Below are positions 1-8,753 of a stretch of 64,000 bases of DNA, piece by piece. This DNA comes from Robertmurraya andreesenii. GTDB lineage: Bacteria > Bacillota > Bacilli > Bacillales > Cytobacillaceae. The position numbers and the translations under genes are program-made. The stretch is from positions 1-64,000 of the forward strand of contig NZ_JAUSTU010000013.1 of the NCBI RefSeq assembly GCF_030813005.1. The letters are read 5' to 3'. How positions within the stretch are numbered: the stretch's first letter is position 1; each line of letters starts with the position of its first letter. A model generated the notes under the pieces. It was not told the DNA's origin. It made no database searches and saw only the letters and a program-made list of their open reading frames with translations.

Positions 1-57
1 TGGGTTTCTTTAGTATTGCCTTTTTTAGATGCTGGTGGGTTTAAAATTTCCAATTCC

Positions 58-912
58 TTAGATTTTTGGGCTTGACATATTACCGCAGGACTTTTCCAGT
101 AAATATCTCATCTGATAATATTTATGGGCAAAGTCTGTCACCCTTTTTGTGAGCTGATAGTTCATCCCTGCTCCAATCGCCATACTCACGAGTGGTATTC
201 CTTGAAGTCTTTTGTTCTTAAATAAAAGAATCGTCACCGCCTTTAAAATTTGCTTCAATGGCTGTTCGATCCATTGAATATCTGTTATTTCCTCTTCGCC
301 ATCATAAAAATAATGCTCATTCGTCGATTGCCATTCATTCATCAGCTGCACCCAGCCATCCCCTTGCATTCTTGCAGGTAAGGTAGCTGCATGAAACACC
401 TTCAATGAGGTCATCATTTCAAAAGGGTTATTTACTTCATTGCCGTAGGCCATCGCAATTAATTGCACCACGCGTAGGTTGATGATTGCAATAGCTGGTA
501 TATCGGTTCCAAGCAGCAACGGACTCCCTGTTCCAGATAGTCCCCCTTGTACAAAGGAATAGAAGCGATGACGAGTCATTTGCTGCTGGGCTATGTATTG
601 AAGCTGGTCTATCGAAAGCCCTTTCAAATCCCCAATTTCACCAATATCCTCCTGAAACATTAGTCCAGCAGAAATAATTCTCCCCTTCGCTTGATGCTGA
701 AATTCACTTCCCTGTATCAAGGCATGAAGATGAAAAAGCCAGGTATCAAGCACTGAAAAGAACTCCTTTTGCGTTTCAAGGGGAAGCAATGAGAAAGCGC
801 GATCTAAATATTTTTCGTATGCTAAGATTAAATCATTGGACTCATAGCTAAAAAGACTTTGCTCCCAGTCCTTTATTTCATTTATCAGCATTTGCTCTCT
901 TTCCGTTAACAT
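58..912 (-). CDS. EcsC family protein
   Basis: A 284-residue protein resembling the EcsC family, whose biochemical role is not established. I recognise it from the overall pattern: a small-residue-rich central stretch (residues about 120-175, with GGLSGTGSPLLLGTDIPA followed by a hydrophobic run) and a second Gly/Ala-rich segment near 240 (GIPLVSMAIGAGMNY). The start is ATG at 912, eight bases after an AGGAG at 921-925. A TTG six bases further upstream sits too close to that site. It is a single gene reading towards the window edge; bases 1-57 show nothing I can assign. Family assignment is by memory of the motif pattern, so the family is likely and the function unknown. Confidence 0.7.
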   Translation of the reverse strand: MLTEREQMLINEIKDWEQSLFSYESNDLILAYEKYLDRAFSLLPLETQKEFFSVLDTWLFHLHALIQGSEFQHQAKGRIISAGLMFQEDIGEIGDLKGLSIDQLQYIAQQQMTRHRFYSFVQGGLSGTGSPLLLGTDIPAIAIINLRVVQLIAMAYGNEVNNPFEMMTSLKVFHAATLPARMQGDGWVQLMNEWQSTNEHYFYDGEEEITDIQWIEQPLKQILKAVTILLFKNKRLQGIPLVSMAIGAGMNYQLTKRVTDFAHKYYQMRYLLEKSCGNMSSPKI

Positions 913-1018
913 GAACAAACCTCCTAACTACGCCATACTAAATTTCAGTATAGCATAGGAAGGAGGTGGAAATGAAAAGTGGGCTTTGAATCAAAAGCAT
1001 TTTCACGAAAAATACAAG

Positions 1019-1504
1019 TTATTTCCAAACCTGATCCAATTTATCTGAGTAAAAACTTATCGCTCTCTTATAGTTCAAAATTTCTTCGTCCTTTGTTGTC
1101 TCTAATAAACAGTTCAGCAGCACTTCCATGGCCATTTGATGTTCACTCAAATTATATAAGGTCATGGAGTAGAAAACTTGCATTGCTCTATTATCAGGAA
1201 ATAATTCAAGCCCCTTCAAAAAAACACTCTTTGATTTTTCATAATCCCCCAATGTCCGATAGGTGCTACCCAATCCGAGTAGAGCCCCTTCTAAATCTTT
1301 ACCCGATAACCCTAAATCAATGGCTCGCTCATAAAAAGGGACAGCCTTAGATTCTTCCCCTAATAAATCACAGCTCCAGGCACATTGATAATTCACAAAT
1401 GCATCGTTTGGAAATTTTTCAACTAAAGCGAGCAAGATTTCATTCGATTCCTTTGCATGACCGTTTTTCCGCAACTCCATTGCTCGAGTAAGTTCCTCTT
1501 TCAC
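1019..1504 (-). CDS. Tetratricopeptide repeat protein
   Basis: A soluble protein of about 161 residues made of helical TPR-type repeats. Motifs such as NDAFVNYQCAWSCDLLG, AVPFYERAIDLGL and LGSTYRTLGDYEKSKSVFLKGLELFP follow the W-LG-Y-A-F-P consensus and give about three repeats with a shorter C-terminal helical part. TPR proteins act as protein-protein scaffolds; the partner cannot be told from sequence. A GTG at 1513 opens the frame, but GTG at 1504 is nine bases after the GGGGGA at 1514-1519 and is better spaced, so I use it. It is transcribed alone, convergent with nothing and divergent from the FUSC-like gene at 1699. Confidence 0.75.
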   Translation of the reverse strand: MKEELTRAMELRKNGHAKESNEILLALVEKFPNDAFVNYQCAWSCDLLGEESKAVPFYERAIDLGLSGKDLEGALLGLGSTYRTLGDYEKSKSVFLKGLELFPDNRAMQVFYSMTLYNLSEHQMAMEVLLNCLLETTKDEEILNYKRAISFYSDKLDQVWK

Positions 1505-1698
1505 TTTTTCCACTCCCCCAAATCATAGCTACCGATTGAATAAACATTCACAATAATTAGACTGAAAAAATCGGGTAATGTTTCAAAAATAGGCCTGTTA
1601 AATCCAAAAAATCAAATTAATAGAATAGAAAAATCCGCACATACTGTTATTAAAAGTGCATGCGTTTTGTTTAAAAGTCTTATTAGATTGAGGGGAAA

Positions 1699-2205
1699 AT
1701 GGAGAAAACACTAAGTAGCGATGCGAACAAAAACATTTCAAGTCTAATATGGAAGATGGCTCTAGGCTCTGCAATTGCATGGGAAATATCAAAATTCCTT
1801 GGTTCTGAGCATCCTTATTTAGCGCCATTATCTGTCATATTATGTCTTCAATCCTCATTCAATAAAACCCTTCGCCTCTCCATCCGACGTATGATGGGGA
1901 CGATCCTTGGGATTATTGTGACGGTTCTCATTGCAGGCCATCTGAAAATTAACGGAATTAGCTTAGGAATGCTGATATTGATCGGTTGTTATGTGGCAAA
2001 ATGGTTGAAGCTAGATAGGATTGTCATTCATCAAGTGGCCATCACCATCTTATTTGTCTTTGTGTTCGAAAAACAATCTCACCTCTATGCCATCGATCGC
2101 TTAAGGGATACTTTCGTTGGTGTCATCGTCATTGGTTTGATTCAGTTCATTTGGTTTCGCTTTATCGCCAAGGAGAATCATCTCAAACCCAAGCGAAGCT
2201 CCTAA
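1699..2205 (+). CDS. FUSC / aromatic acid exporter family membrane protein
   Basis: A 168-residue membrane protein resembling the N-terminal membrane domain of the aromatic acid exporter (FUSC, ArAE_1) family, which in larger members exports aromatic or aryl compounds. Visible are an N-terminal WKMALGSAIAWEISKFLG segment, then three to four hydrophobic helices (about residues 33-52, 60-80, 88-105, 108-122, 138-156) with a basic turn KTLRLSIRRMMGT typical of the family. It lacks the C-terminal soluble domain of full-length ArAE proteins, as many short Bacillus homologues do. ATG at 1699 follows a GAGGGG at short spacing. A strong terminator follows at 2215-2251. Confidence 0.75.
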   Translation: MEKTLSSDANKNISSLIWKMALGSAIAWEISKFLGSEHPYLAPLSVILCLQSSFNKTLRLSIRRMMGTILGIIVTVLIAGHLKINGISLGMLILIGCYVAKWLKLDRIVIHQVAITILFVFVFEKQSHLYAIDRLRDTFVGVIVIGLIQFIWFRFIAKENHLKPKRSS

Positions 2206-2214
2206 ACAAAGGAA

Positions 2215-2251
2215 CCCCCTATGATGTTGAAAGGTTCAGCATCATAGGGGG
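2215..2251. terminator. Bidirectional intrinsic terminator between FUSC gene and ackA
   Basis: A 12-bp perfect stem (CCCCCTATGATG pairing with CATCATAGGGGG) around a short loop, followed by TTTT on the + side. It lies between two convergent genes and can end both. Confidence 0.85.
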
Positions 2252-2280
2252 CTTTTCATTGTGGATTTTTTTAGCCATGA

Positions 2281-3468
2281 TTAATGACTTAATCTCATGA
2301 CATCCCTTGCGATCATAACTTCCTCATTCGTTGGGATCACCATTACTTTTACCGGTGAATGTGGATAGCTAATAAAGGCTTCCTGGCCACGAACTTTATT
2401 AAGGGCAGGATCAAAATACACACCCATAAATTCTAGACCTCTAAGAACACGCTCACGGATGGCAGAGCTATTTTCGCCAATTCCTGCTGTGAAAATAATC
2501 GCATCCACCCCATACATACGAGCGGCATAGGAGCCAATATATTTGTGAATGCGGTCTGCAAATACCTGTAGAGCTAACTCTGCACGGTCATTTCCTTTTG
2601 CTGCTTCTTCTTCAATATCTCTTAGGTCGCTTGAGAAGCCAGATACGGCAAGCATCCCACTCTTCTTATTAAGAACATCAAGTACTTCTTCAGCAGACTT
2701 ATGGGTCTTTTCCATAATATATGGGATTAACGCTGGGTCAATATTTCCTGAACGAGTTCCCATGGTTACCCCTGCAAGTGGTGTAAAGCCCATCGAAGTA
2801 TCAATCGATTTTCCGCCTTGGATGGCAGCAATACTAGCTCCATTTCCTAAATGACAGGAAATTAAGCGCAATTGCTCCAAAGGACGACCGAGCATCTCCG
2901 CAGCACGCTGGGATACATATTTATGTGAAGTACCATGGAATCCATATTTACGAATGCCATACTCTTTATAATATTCATACGGCAAGCTATATAAGAAAGA
3001 ATTCTCCGGCATCGTTTGGTGGAATGCTGTATCAAATACTGCCACCGCTGGCACATTTGGAAGTACCTCTTTGAACGCTTTAATTCCAGTCACATTAGCT
3101 GGGTTATGAAGTGGTGCTAGTTCTGAAAGTGCTTCAATTTTACTCAATACTTCGTCGGTAATTAGAACTGAATCGGCAAATTCCTCTCCACCGTGCACAA
3201 CCCGATGTCCGATCCCTTCAATCTCATTCAAGGACTTGATGATTCCCTCAGATGTCAAACGATTTAACAGCATCTTAACCGCAACACTATGGTCTGGAAT
3301 GTCAGTTATTTCCGTTTTTTTCTCACCATTCACTGTTATATTAAAAATGGAATCCTTTAATCCGATTCTCTCAATTAAGCCTTTTGTGATAACTTCCTCA
3401 CTCGGCATTTCAAATAACTGAAACTTAAGAGAAGAGCTTCCTGCATTGATCGCAATTACTTTTGCCAT
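2281..3468 (-). CDS. ackA: Acetate kinase
   Basis: Acetate kinase (acetate + ATP to acetyl phosphate + ADP) of the Pta-AckA overflow pathway, cytoplasmic. It has the family signature at the N-terminus (VIAINAGSSSLKFQL), the substrate motif GHRVVHGGE, the phosphate-binding HLGNGASI, the GFTPLAGVTMGTRSG motif and the C-terminal FTAGIGENS. The length of 395 residues is standard. The frame extends to 3516, but the conserved MAKVIAINAG start is ATG at 3468, behind a GGGCGGA site. A cre-like box lies upstream at 3588-3601, as expected for CcpA-controlled acetate overflow. In B. subtilis this gene neighbours ytxK, as here. Confidence 0.97.
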   Translation of the reverse strand: MAKVIAINAGSSSLKFQLFEMPSEEVITKGLIERIGLKDSIFNITVNGEKKTEITDIPDHSVAVKMLLNRLTSEGIIKSLNEIEGIGHRVVHGGEEFADSVLITDEVLSKIEALSELAPLHNPANVTGIKAFKEVLPNVPAVAVFDTAFHQTMPENSFLYSLPYEYYKEYGIRKYGFHGTSHKYVSQRAAEMLGRPLEQLRLISCHLGNGASIAAIQGGKSIDTSMGFTPLAGVTMGTRSGNIDPALIPYIMEKTHKSAEEVLDVLNKKSGMLAVSGFSSDLRDIEEEAAKGNDRAELALQVFADRIHKYIGSYAARMYGVDAIIFTAGIGENSSAIRERVLRGLEFMGVYFDPALNKVRGQEAFISYPHSPVKVMVIPTNEEVMIARDVMRLSH

Positions 3469-3587
3469 GATTTCCGCCCCTTTATATGTATTTATGCTCC
3501 TACTTATTTTGTTCAAGTAAGGCTATTTCTATCTCCAATTTCTCATTTAATCATTGTCTCTCCTTCAATTCAAGATATAGCATAAAT

Positions 3588-3601
3588 TGGGACCGCTTTC
3601 A
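3588..3601 (-). promoter_or_regulatory. cre-like CcpA operator upstream of ackA
   Basis: On the minus strand the sequence reads TGAAAGCGGTCCCA, matching the cre consensus TGWAANCGNTNWCA at all but one position. It lies about 120 bp upstream of the ackA start. In B. subtilis, CcpA bound to an upstream cre activates ackA; by inference the same control applies here. Confidence 0.55.
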
Positions 3602-3713
3602 CCCTAAAGTAATTATTTTCTGTTTTTTAAACATAAATTTGACGAAGAAGTGAACAGAATAATGAATGCACTTTCATTTCGCTGTGTATCAACTAGGAAC
3701 ACTGGGATCAAAA

Positions 3714-3737
3714 AAACCGTCACAGCTGCAACGGTTT
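3714..3737 (-). terminator. Intrinsic terminator of ytxK
   Basis: A stem AAACCGT/ACGGTTT with a 10-base loop, followed on the minus strand by a run of T, just after the ytxK stop codon. Confidence 0.8.
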
Positions 3738-3747
3738 CATTTATGAA

Positions 3748-4731
3748 TTATTTATTTTCGGCGATCCAGCCGTCAATTTTTTGCAGCACGCTTTCCACTG
3801 CTGTTCCTTTCGATAGACTTGGAAGATTGACGAGAAGAACCTGCTTTGGCGCTTTAAGTCCCTCTTCCTTTTTCTGAAGGATGAGGATGCTTTTCGCTGC
3901 ATTTTCATGGCGGAACATCGTCATAGGAAGCTGTAAAATAGCCTGAATATATGCATGGTCCTGCAAATATTGATGAAGCTTTGGTGCTTCCACACTCTCA
4001 AAAAGTCCATTCGGAATTAAGAAGAAGAGATATCCTCCAGCTTTTGTATATTTCATGCTCTGTTCAATAAATAGATGATGCGCATAGGAGTGACCCTTAT
4101 CTGCCTTGAGATGATAATCAGCAGCGCGAACATCATTCGGATAATATCCAACGGGCAAATCACTGACAACAGCATCTGCCAATTCAATAAATAACGGCTC
4201 TAGACTATCTTGATTGAAAAGCTGAATCGGATGCTGCTGTAAATTCGCATTCACATAGGCAAGCTTAATGAGTAAATCGTCAATATCTATGCCGATTCCC
4301 TCTACATTTTTTCCAGCCTGCTGATTCATAACGGTTGTTAAAAGGTTTCCCGTTCCAACAGCGGGATCAAATAATAGAAAGGACGACTTGGTCACAAATT
4401 TATTCACTAAATAGCCAATGAGCAGTCCGATCGAATCTGGAGTCATCTGATGGTTGGGCTGGACACTTTCCTTCATTCCCTTAAGGATAGCCAGTTGAAA
4501 GGATTTGCGTATTTCCTCCACCGTATAGTCCTGAATATTTAATGCTTGGTAGCTCTTTCGCAATCTTCTTAATGTCAGCTCACTGATCTCTTCTTGCAGA
4601 ACGGATTGCTGAAAAATGTTTTCACCTGTCTCCGCCAGCGCTTCAAGAAAAGATATGCCTAATTCCTCTTGGAGAAGTGCTGCCGTTTGATTAAATACCG
4701 TAAATAAATCCTCTACCGGAGTAATTTTCAC
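3748..4731 (-). CDS. ytxK: Class I SAM-dependent methyltransferase, YtxK-like
   Basis: A 327-residue N6-adenine-type (HsdM-like) methyltransferase homologue. The SAM-binding motif LFDPAVGTGNLLT is at about 119-131, followed by GIGIDIDD. The catalytic-motif position reads DAVVSDLPVGYYP at about 186-198: this has SDLP rather than the NPPY of true adenine methylases, so DNA methylation is doubtful. An N-terminal helical region and a C-terminal KSILILQKK strand complete the fold. The start is GTG at 4731 with AAGGAGG eight bases upstream. The product is conserved beside ackA in Bacillus; its substrate is not known. Confidence 0.85.
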   Translation of the reverse strand: MKITPVEDLFTVFNQTAALLQEELGISFLEALAETGENIFQQSVLQEEISELTLRRLRKSYQALNIQDYTVEEIRKSFQLAILKGMKESVQPNHQMTPDSIGLLIGYLVNKFVTKSSFLLFDPAVGTGNLLTTVMNQQAGKNVEGIGIDIDDLLIKLAYVNANLQQHPIQLFNQDSLEPLFIELADAVVSDLPVGYYPNDVRAADYHLKADKGHSYAHHLFIEQSMKYTKAGGYLFFLIPNGLFESVEAPKLHQYLQDHAYIQAILQLPMTMFRHENAAKSILILQKKEEGLKAPKQVLLVNLPSLSKGTAVESVLQKIDGWIAENK

Positions 4732-4885
4732 GTTACTTTCCTCCTTTTTCTAACTTTCTATTTTAACGGGAAAATTTATGTAGCACAAGCGGGGTCTAAT
4801 TTTTGCGGCACTAGTTTACAGAGGTTTTCATACAACCGATGTTCAGTAAAGAACTTCCTTCTTCGAGCTCTGTCTAAAAGACAAG

Positions 4886-4912
4886 CAAGACCCCGAACGT
4901 TTCGAGGTCTTG
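4886..4912 (-). terminator. Probable terminator of tpx
   Basis: A stem CAAGACC/GGTCTTG enclosing further pairing (CGAA/TTCG), located just downstream of tpx on its strand. The T-tract is interrupted (CTTGTCTTTT), so it is moderate. Confidence 0.55.
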
Positions 4913-4937
4913 TGTTTAAGCTTTTGCTTGTTATTCC

Positions 4938-5438
4938 TTATTTCGCTGCTTTAGCCGCTTCAATCGCTGCTTCATAATTTGGATGGTCTGTTGCTTCACT
5001 TACATATTCCACATATGTAACGGTGTCATTTGAATCGACAACAAAGACAGCACGAGCTAGTAGGCGCAATTCTTGAATCGCTACTCCATAAGCTTCACCA
5101 AACGAAAGATCGCGATGATCAGACAAAGTTTGTACATTTTCAATTCCTGCAGCTGCACACCAGCGCTTCTGAGCAAAAGGCAGGTCAACGCTTACCGTTA
5201 GAACCTTCACGTTCCCTAGACTTGCTGCCTCCTCGTTAAAGCGACGAGTTTGAGCATCACATACTCCAGTATCAATAGAAGGTACCACACTGATTAAACG
5301 AACATGACCCTTTGAGTCATCTAGTGTAACAGGGGATAAATCATTTGCCAATACGGTAAAGTTCGGAGCTTTATCGCCTACCTTCACCTCTGAACCTAGT
5401 AATGTAACAGGACCACCTTTAAATGTAATTGATGCCAT
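4938..5438 (-). CDS. tpx: Thiol peroxidase (Tpx, atypical 2-Cys peroxiredoxin)
   Basis: A cytoplasmic thioredoxin-dependent peroxidase reducing hydrogen peroxide and alkyl peroxides. The peroxidatic Cys60 lies in the Tpx signature PSIDTGVCDAQTRRF and the resolving Cys94 in KRWCAAAGIE; both positions and the 166-residue length match the family. GDKAPNFTVLANDL is the usual N-terminal peroxiredoxin strand. ATG at 5438 follows a TAAGGAGG site. It is monocistronic, with its own terminator, as in B. subtilis. Confidence 0.96.
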   Translation of the reverse strand: MASITFKGGPVTLLGSEVKVGDKAPNFTVLANDLSPVTLDDSKGHVRLISVVPSIDTGVCDAQTRRFNEEAASLGNVKVLTVSVDLPFAQKRWCAAAGIENVQTLSDHRDLSFGEAYGVAIQELRLLARAVFVVDSNDTVTYVEYVSEATDHPNYEAAIEAAKAAK

Positions 5439-5588
5439 TTTCCATCCTCCTTACCATCATATGTACAGTGTAAATCATAAACGATTCCCCAGCATAATTG
5501 CAAATAATTGCTACCAATATTTTCATTCCATTTGAATATACAAAAGTGCAAGCGCCTTGGTCAGCCCCACAAGCACAGCAAAAAAAAT

Positions 5589-5609
5589 AAGCTCCCGCGA
5601 AAGGAGCTT
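5589..5609 (-). terminator. Intrinsic terminator of ytfI-ytfJ
   Basis: A 7-bp stem AAGCTCC/GGAGCTT with a 7-base loop, followed on the minus strand by TATTTTTTTT. Confidence 0.85.
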
Positions 5610-5617
5610 CTATCTTT

Positions 5618-6121
5618 TTAAAGTTCCAAATCCTGCTTTGGTCCACCGTACTCTGGATTTTGATATTGGTTCTTTTGATTTTGTTGATTTTGTTGGCTGC
5701 TTTGACTATTTTGTCCTTGTCCTTGACCAGATCCATTTTTATTAGAGAACATTTGCTGAATTTTTTCAACCGCTTGTGGAGCCAAATCAAGAATCCGTTC
5801 ATATAAATGGGTGCTTTCATCCAAATGAACCATTTTTACCTCTTTGGAATTAACAATCAGGAAAGCAATAGGAGTAATGGAAACACCACCACCGCTACCG
5901 CCTCCAAAAGGATGCTTAGCTGCCCCCTCTTCCTTTTGACCATTATCGATAATAAATTCGCTACCTCCAGCAGCAAAACCAAAACCAACCTTTGACACCG
6001 TTAGTATTACAGAACCATCTGGTGTTTCTACTGGGTCTCCTATAATCGTATTGACATCGATCATTTCCTTTAAATTTTCCATTGCAGTTGTCATCAAACC
6101 TTGAATTGGATGCTCTGTCAT
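5618..6121 (-). CDS. ytfJ: GerW family sporulation protein (YtfJ)
   Basis: A 167-residue GerW/YtfJ-family protein, associated in Bacillus with sporulation and germination. The conserved features are HPIQGLMTTAMENLKEMIDVNTIIGDPV at the N-terminus and the KVGFGFAAGGSEF segment. A glycine-rich FGGGSGGGVSITPIAFLIV strand follows. The C-terminal tail (from about 130) is low-complexity Gln/Asn-rich. ATG at 6121 has an AAGGAGG site. It lies 15 bp after ytfI and is co-transcribed with it. Confidence 0.92.
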   Translation of the reverse strand: MTEHPIQGLMTTAMENLKEMIDVNTIIGDPVETPDGSVILTVSKVGFGFAAGGSEFIIDNGQKEEGAAKHPFGGGSGGGVSITPIAFLIVNSKEVKMVHLDESTHLYERILDLAPQAVEKIQQMFSNKNGSGQGQGQNSQSSQQNQQNQKNQYQNPEYGGPKQDLEL

Positions 6122-6136
6122 TCTGCTTCCTCCTTC

Positions 6137-6838
6137 TTAAACGGATTTTGTCTTACTTGAAAAAATGGATAATGGCTTTGATTTAAAGTTGGGTCGTCCG
6201 CCCTTCCAAAATTTGATTAGTTTAATACCTGCAAAAATAGCATGCCCGATTCGAAAATGGAGCATACATTGAAAAGAAGTTTGGCTTATGGCCCGATTGA
6301 ATTCTGGTGTGATCATAATTTTAGGTATCGTTTTAACCTTCATTAATGTGCTAATAAGCCCCAAAAGACTTCCTTTAGCCGTCCAAAACGCACCTGTAAG
6401 CATGCCTGTATAAGCAGCATCTCCGACTCCAACTACCGTAATCCATTCGATCCTTGATACGGTTACTTTTTTCAAAAAGGAGCGAACAATCTTATAAAAA
6501 CCAGAGACATGCTTCAAAAAATGCTGCATATCTTGAATGCTATGCAGAATTTCTTCTGCTGTAAATTTTACTTTTTCATGTTTTTTATCTTTTTCCTCAT
6601 TGCCTACTCCAACCTTTTTGTGAACAACTAGGCTCGGGGAATCCTCCGCCACTTTTATCACAGGAACATTGACCTTGTACTTTAGAAGGCCAAATAGGGC
6701 TCTGAGGGTAATCTCTAAGTGATCATTATCATTTCCATGGTAATAATCAATAAATACCTTCAATTTCAAAAATAAAATTGTACAGAGTATTAAGATAATG
6801 ACAACTAATGATAAAAGAACCCATATCATCCCGCTCAC
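6137..6838 (-). CDS. ytfI: DUF2953 membrane-anchored protein (YtfI)
   Basis: A 233-residue protein with one N-terminal transmembrane helix (about residues 5-27) followed by a soluble DUF2953-type domain (VFIDYYHGNDNDHLEITLRALFGLLKY). It is known in Bacillus as the gene next to ytfJ; function is not established, though the pairing hints at a sporulation role. The frame opens with GTG at 6838, and an ATG at 6829 is an equally usable start. The gene begins after a terminator at 6879-6906, so ytfI-ytfJ form their own unit. Confidence 0.85.
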   Translation of the reverse strand: MSGMIWVLLSLVVIILILCTILFLKLKVFIDYYHGNDNDHLEITLRALFGLLKYKVNVPVIKVAEDSPSLVVHKKVGVGNEEKDKKHEKVKFTAEEILHSIQDMQHFLKHVSGFYKIVRSFLKKVTVSRIEWITVVGVGDAAYTGMLTGAFWTAKGSLLGLISTLMKVKTIPKIMITPEFNRAISQTSFQCMLHFRIGHAIFAGIKLIKFWKGGRPNFKSKPLSIFSSKTKSV

Positions 6839-6878
6839 GACCTTTCAGCCTACCATTATCGACGAAATAAAAAAAAAT

Positions 6879-6906
6879 AAACCTGCCAACGAATGTTGAC
6901 AGGTTT
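6879..6906 (-). terminator. Intrinsic terminator after the RDD gene
   Basis: An AAACCTG.CA/TG.CAGGTTT hairpin followed on the minus strand by a long T/A tract. It separates sppA-yteJ from ytfI-ytfJ. Confidence 0.85.
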
Positions 6907-6929
6907 GTAATACAGACTAGTGACAAAAC

Positions 6930-7472
6930 CTATTTTTCATGTACGACTGTTGTATCAGAAAACAAATCATGAAGTCCTTGCTTTTTTGGTAAAAATGCAA
7001 CAACCGCATAAGTAATCCAGATCGTGGTAGAAATAAAACGACCGATCCATTCACGGAAAAGAATCGTACTCCAAGACAATTTGTTCCCCTTTAAATCAAC
7101 AACCTTCAATCCAAATGCCATTTTTCCAAGGGTTTGGCCGAAGAACTTCGTCATTAGGACAAAATAAGCATAAAAAGTAATAGCCGTCGCAATCGAAATA
7201 GGAGCAAACATACTAATGGCACTTAATTCAAGATCGAACGCACGAAAAACGGGGTTGATCAAGATGCGATCAATGCTTCCGATGACAATAAGATCTAAAA
7301 TATAGGCCCAGAATCTCATCCAGAATCCTGCATATTTCATATTTGGAATCTCTTTGTTCCGATCCGTTTCTATTGGAACAAGCTCCTCCTCTTTCGCAAT
7401 CTGTGGAAGGGAATGTCTGGAGTCTAATGTTCTATCTTGAGTCAAACCTTGTTCATAATCCTTTGAATCCAT
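6930..7472 (-). CDS. yteJ: RDD family membrane protein (YteJ-like)
   Basis: A 180-residue RDD-family membrane protein. The family signature is visible as YAGFWMRFWAYILDLIVIGSIDRIL (Arg and Asp in the first helix, residues about 46-70) and the C-terminal WSTILFREWIGRFIS segment. Three hydrophobic helices span about 53-72, 90-112 and 145-163. A charged N-terminal tail of about 45 residues precedes them. The start ATG 7472 follows an AGGAGGGAAGG site. It is immediately downstream of sppA, with only 14 bp between, so they form an operon. YteJ has been linked to SppA control in B. subtilis, which fits this pairing. Confidence 0.88.
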   Translation of the reverse strand: MDSKDYEQGLTQDRTLDSRHSLPQIAKEEELVPIETDRNKEIPNMKYAGFWMRFWAYILDLIVIGSIDRILINPVFRAFDLELSAISMFAPISIATAITFYAYFVLMTKFFGQTLGKMAFGLKVVDLKGNKLSWSTILFREWIGRFISTTIWITYAVVAFLPKKQGLHDLFSDTTVVHEK

Positions 7473-7486
7473 TTTGACCTTCCCTC

Positions 7487-8497
7487 CTATTCAGCATATA
7501 AATACATCAGACGTGGAGAATGAGACTTCGATAAAATTTGAATCAAATCCGAAATTTCATGCTGCTCGCCCATCATTTTTTGCGCTCCCATGCTGAACAA
7601 AGAACCAAATCCAAAGGATTCTGTATAACTCACGACTTGAGCATCCTTTAATTTCTGTTCCTTCTTCACAACCTCAACAACATCGCTGAAATAACCGAAG
7701 CCATCTATCAAATTCAATTCTTTTGCTTGTCTGCCATCATAGACTCTTCCGTCGGCGATCTTTTTGACCTGTTCCTTCGTCATTCCTCTTCCTTTAGCAA
7801 TCACATCGACAAAGCCTTCATAAGAGTTATTAATCATCTCTTGAAGAATATTTCGTTCCTCCTCAGTCATTTCCCTTGTTGGGCTCATAATATCCTTATA
7901 CGGACCACTTTTAATGGTGACAAATTCAACCCCGTATTTTTCCGCTAAACCAGAAAAATTATAGCCCTGCATGATAACTCCTAAAGAACCTGTTAATGTT
8001 TCTGGCGTTGCATAAATTTTATGAGCCGGTGCGGAAATATAATAGCCGCCAGATGCAGCCATGGAGCCCATGGAAATATACACAGGTTTCTTTGCCTCTT
8101 CCTGTATTTCAACAATCTTGTCATGAATTTCCGCACTTTCGACAACGCCACCGCCTGGCGTATTCACCCGTATGATAACCGCCTTCACGGTATTATCATC
8201 TTTGACATGCTCCAATTTTTCCATGAAGGAACGGTGATTGTAGCCCTCACTGGCGAAAAAGGAAGTCACATCCCCCGTATCCTGAATCGTACCATTCAAC
8301 TCCAATACAGCGATTTGATTAAAAACATCGCCTTCTTCAATAACTTCCTCTACGAATAATTCGTCACTCGCACCAAATAGTTCATCTAAGGATTTCTCAA
8401 AATTGCCAAATGCAAAAGCAGAGAACATATTGATTGCAATTGAGAAAAATAATAGAACTGCTGCTATTCCTAAAGCAGCCCAACGTTTTCCTGTCAT
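7487..8497 (-). CDS. sppA: Signal peptide peptidase SppA
   Basis: A membrane-anchored serine protease that degrades leftover signal peptides and related substrates. There is one N-terminal transmembrane helix (about 8-29). The catalytic Ser149 is in MGSMAASGGYYIS and the general-base Lys201 in SGPYKDIMSPTREM, giving the Ser-Lys dyad of the short, half-size Bacillus-type SppA (336 residues). VNTPGGGVVES is the conserved strand preceding the oxyanion hole. ATG 8497 follows AAAGGAGGAAGAGG. It is divergent from nadF and co-transcribed with the RDD gene. Confidence 0.95.
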   Translation of the reverse strand: MTGKRWAALGIAAVLLFFSIAINMFSAFAFGNFEKSLDELFGASDELFVEEVIEEGDVFNQIAVLELNGTIQDTGDVTSFFASEGYNHRSFMEKLEHVKDDNTVKAVIIRVNTPGGGVVESAEIHDKIVEIQEEAKKPVYISMGSMAASGGYYISAPAHKIYATPETLTGSLGVIMQGYNFSGLAEKYGVEFVTIKSGPYKDIMSPTREMTEEERNILQEMINNSYEGFVDVIAKGRGMTKEQVKKIADGRVYDGRQAKELNLIDGFGYFSDVVEVVKKEQKLKDAQVVSYTESFGFGSLFSMGAQKMMGEQHEISDLIQILSKSHSPRLMYLYAE

Positions 8498-8753
8498 TCC
8501 TCTTCCTCCTTTGGAATCATTAAGAAAGGTATTATGGGTTCACCATCAAACTTGAACTCCTACACAATATAAATCTTATCCTCTGGTTCAGACATCAATG
8601 TCAATTACCCTGTAATATTTACGGGATACCTTTCAAAATGTTTCAAAAACCATTACACTTATTTAGAGAGCCTTTTCCAATTATGGCAAAATTAATAATG
8701 AATATCTAGAGTATCTTTAGAAAAAATTCAACTACATACGGGAGGATGACAAG

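Noticed and set aside
979..1350. 123-codon + strand frame opposite the TPR gene
   Set aside because: It is the shadow of the TPR gene, whose repeat motifs are clear on the other strand.
5419..5820. 133-codon frame between tpx and ytfJ
   Set aside because: It overlaps the ytfJ end, its terminator and the tpx promoter, and shows no domain or ribosome site.
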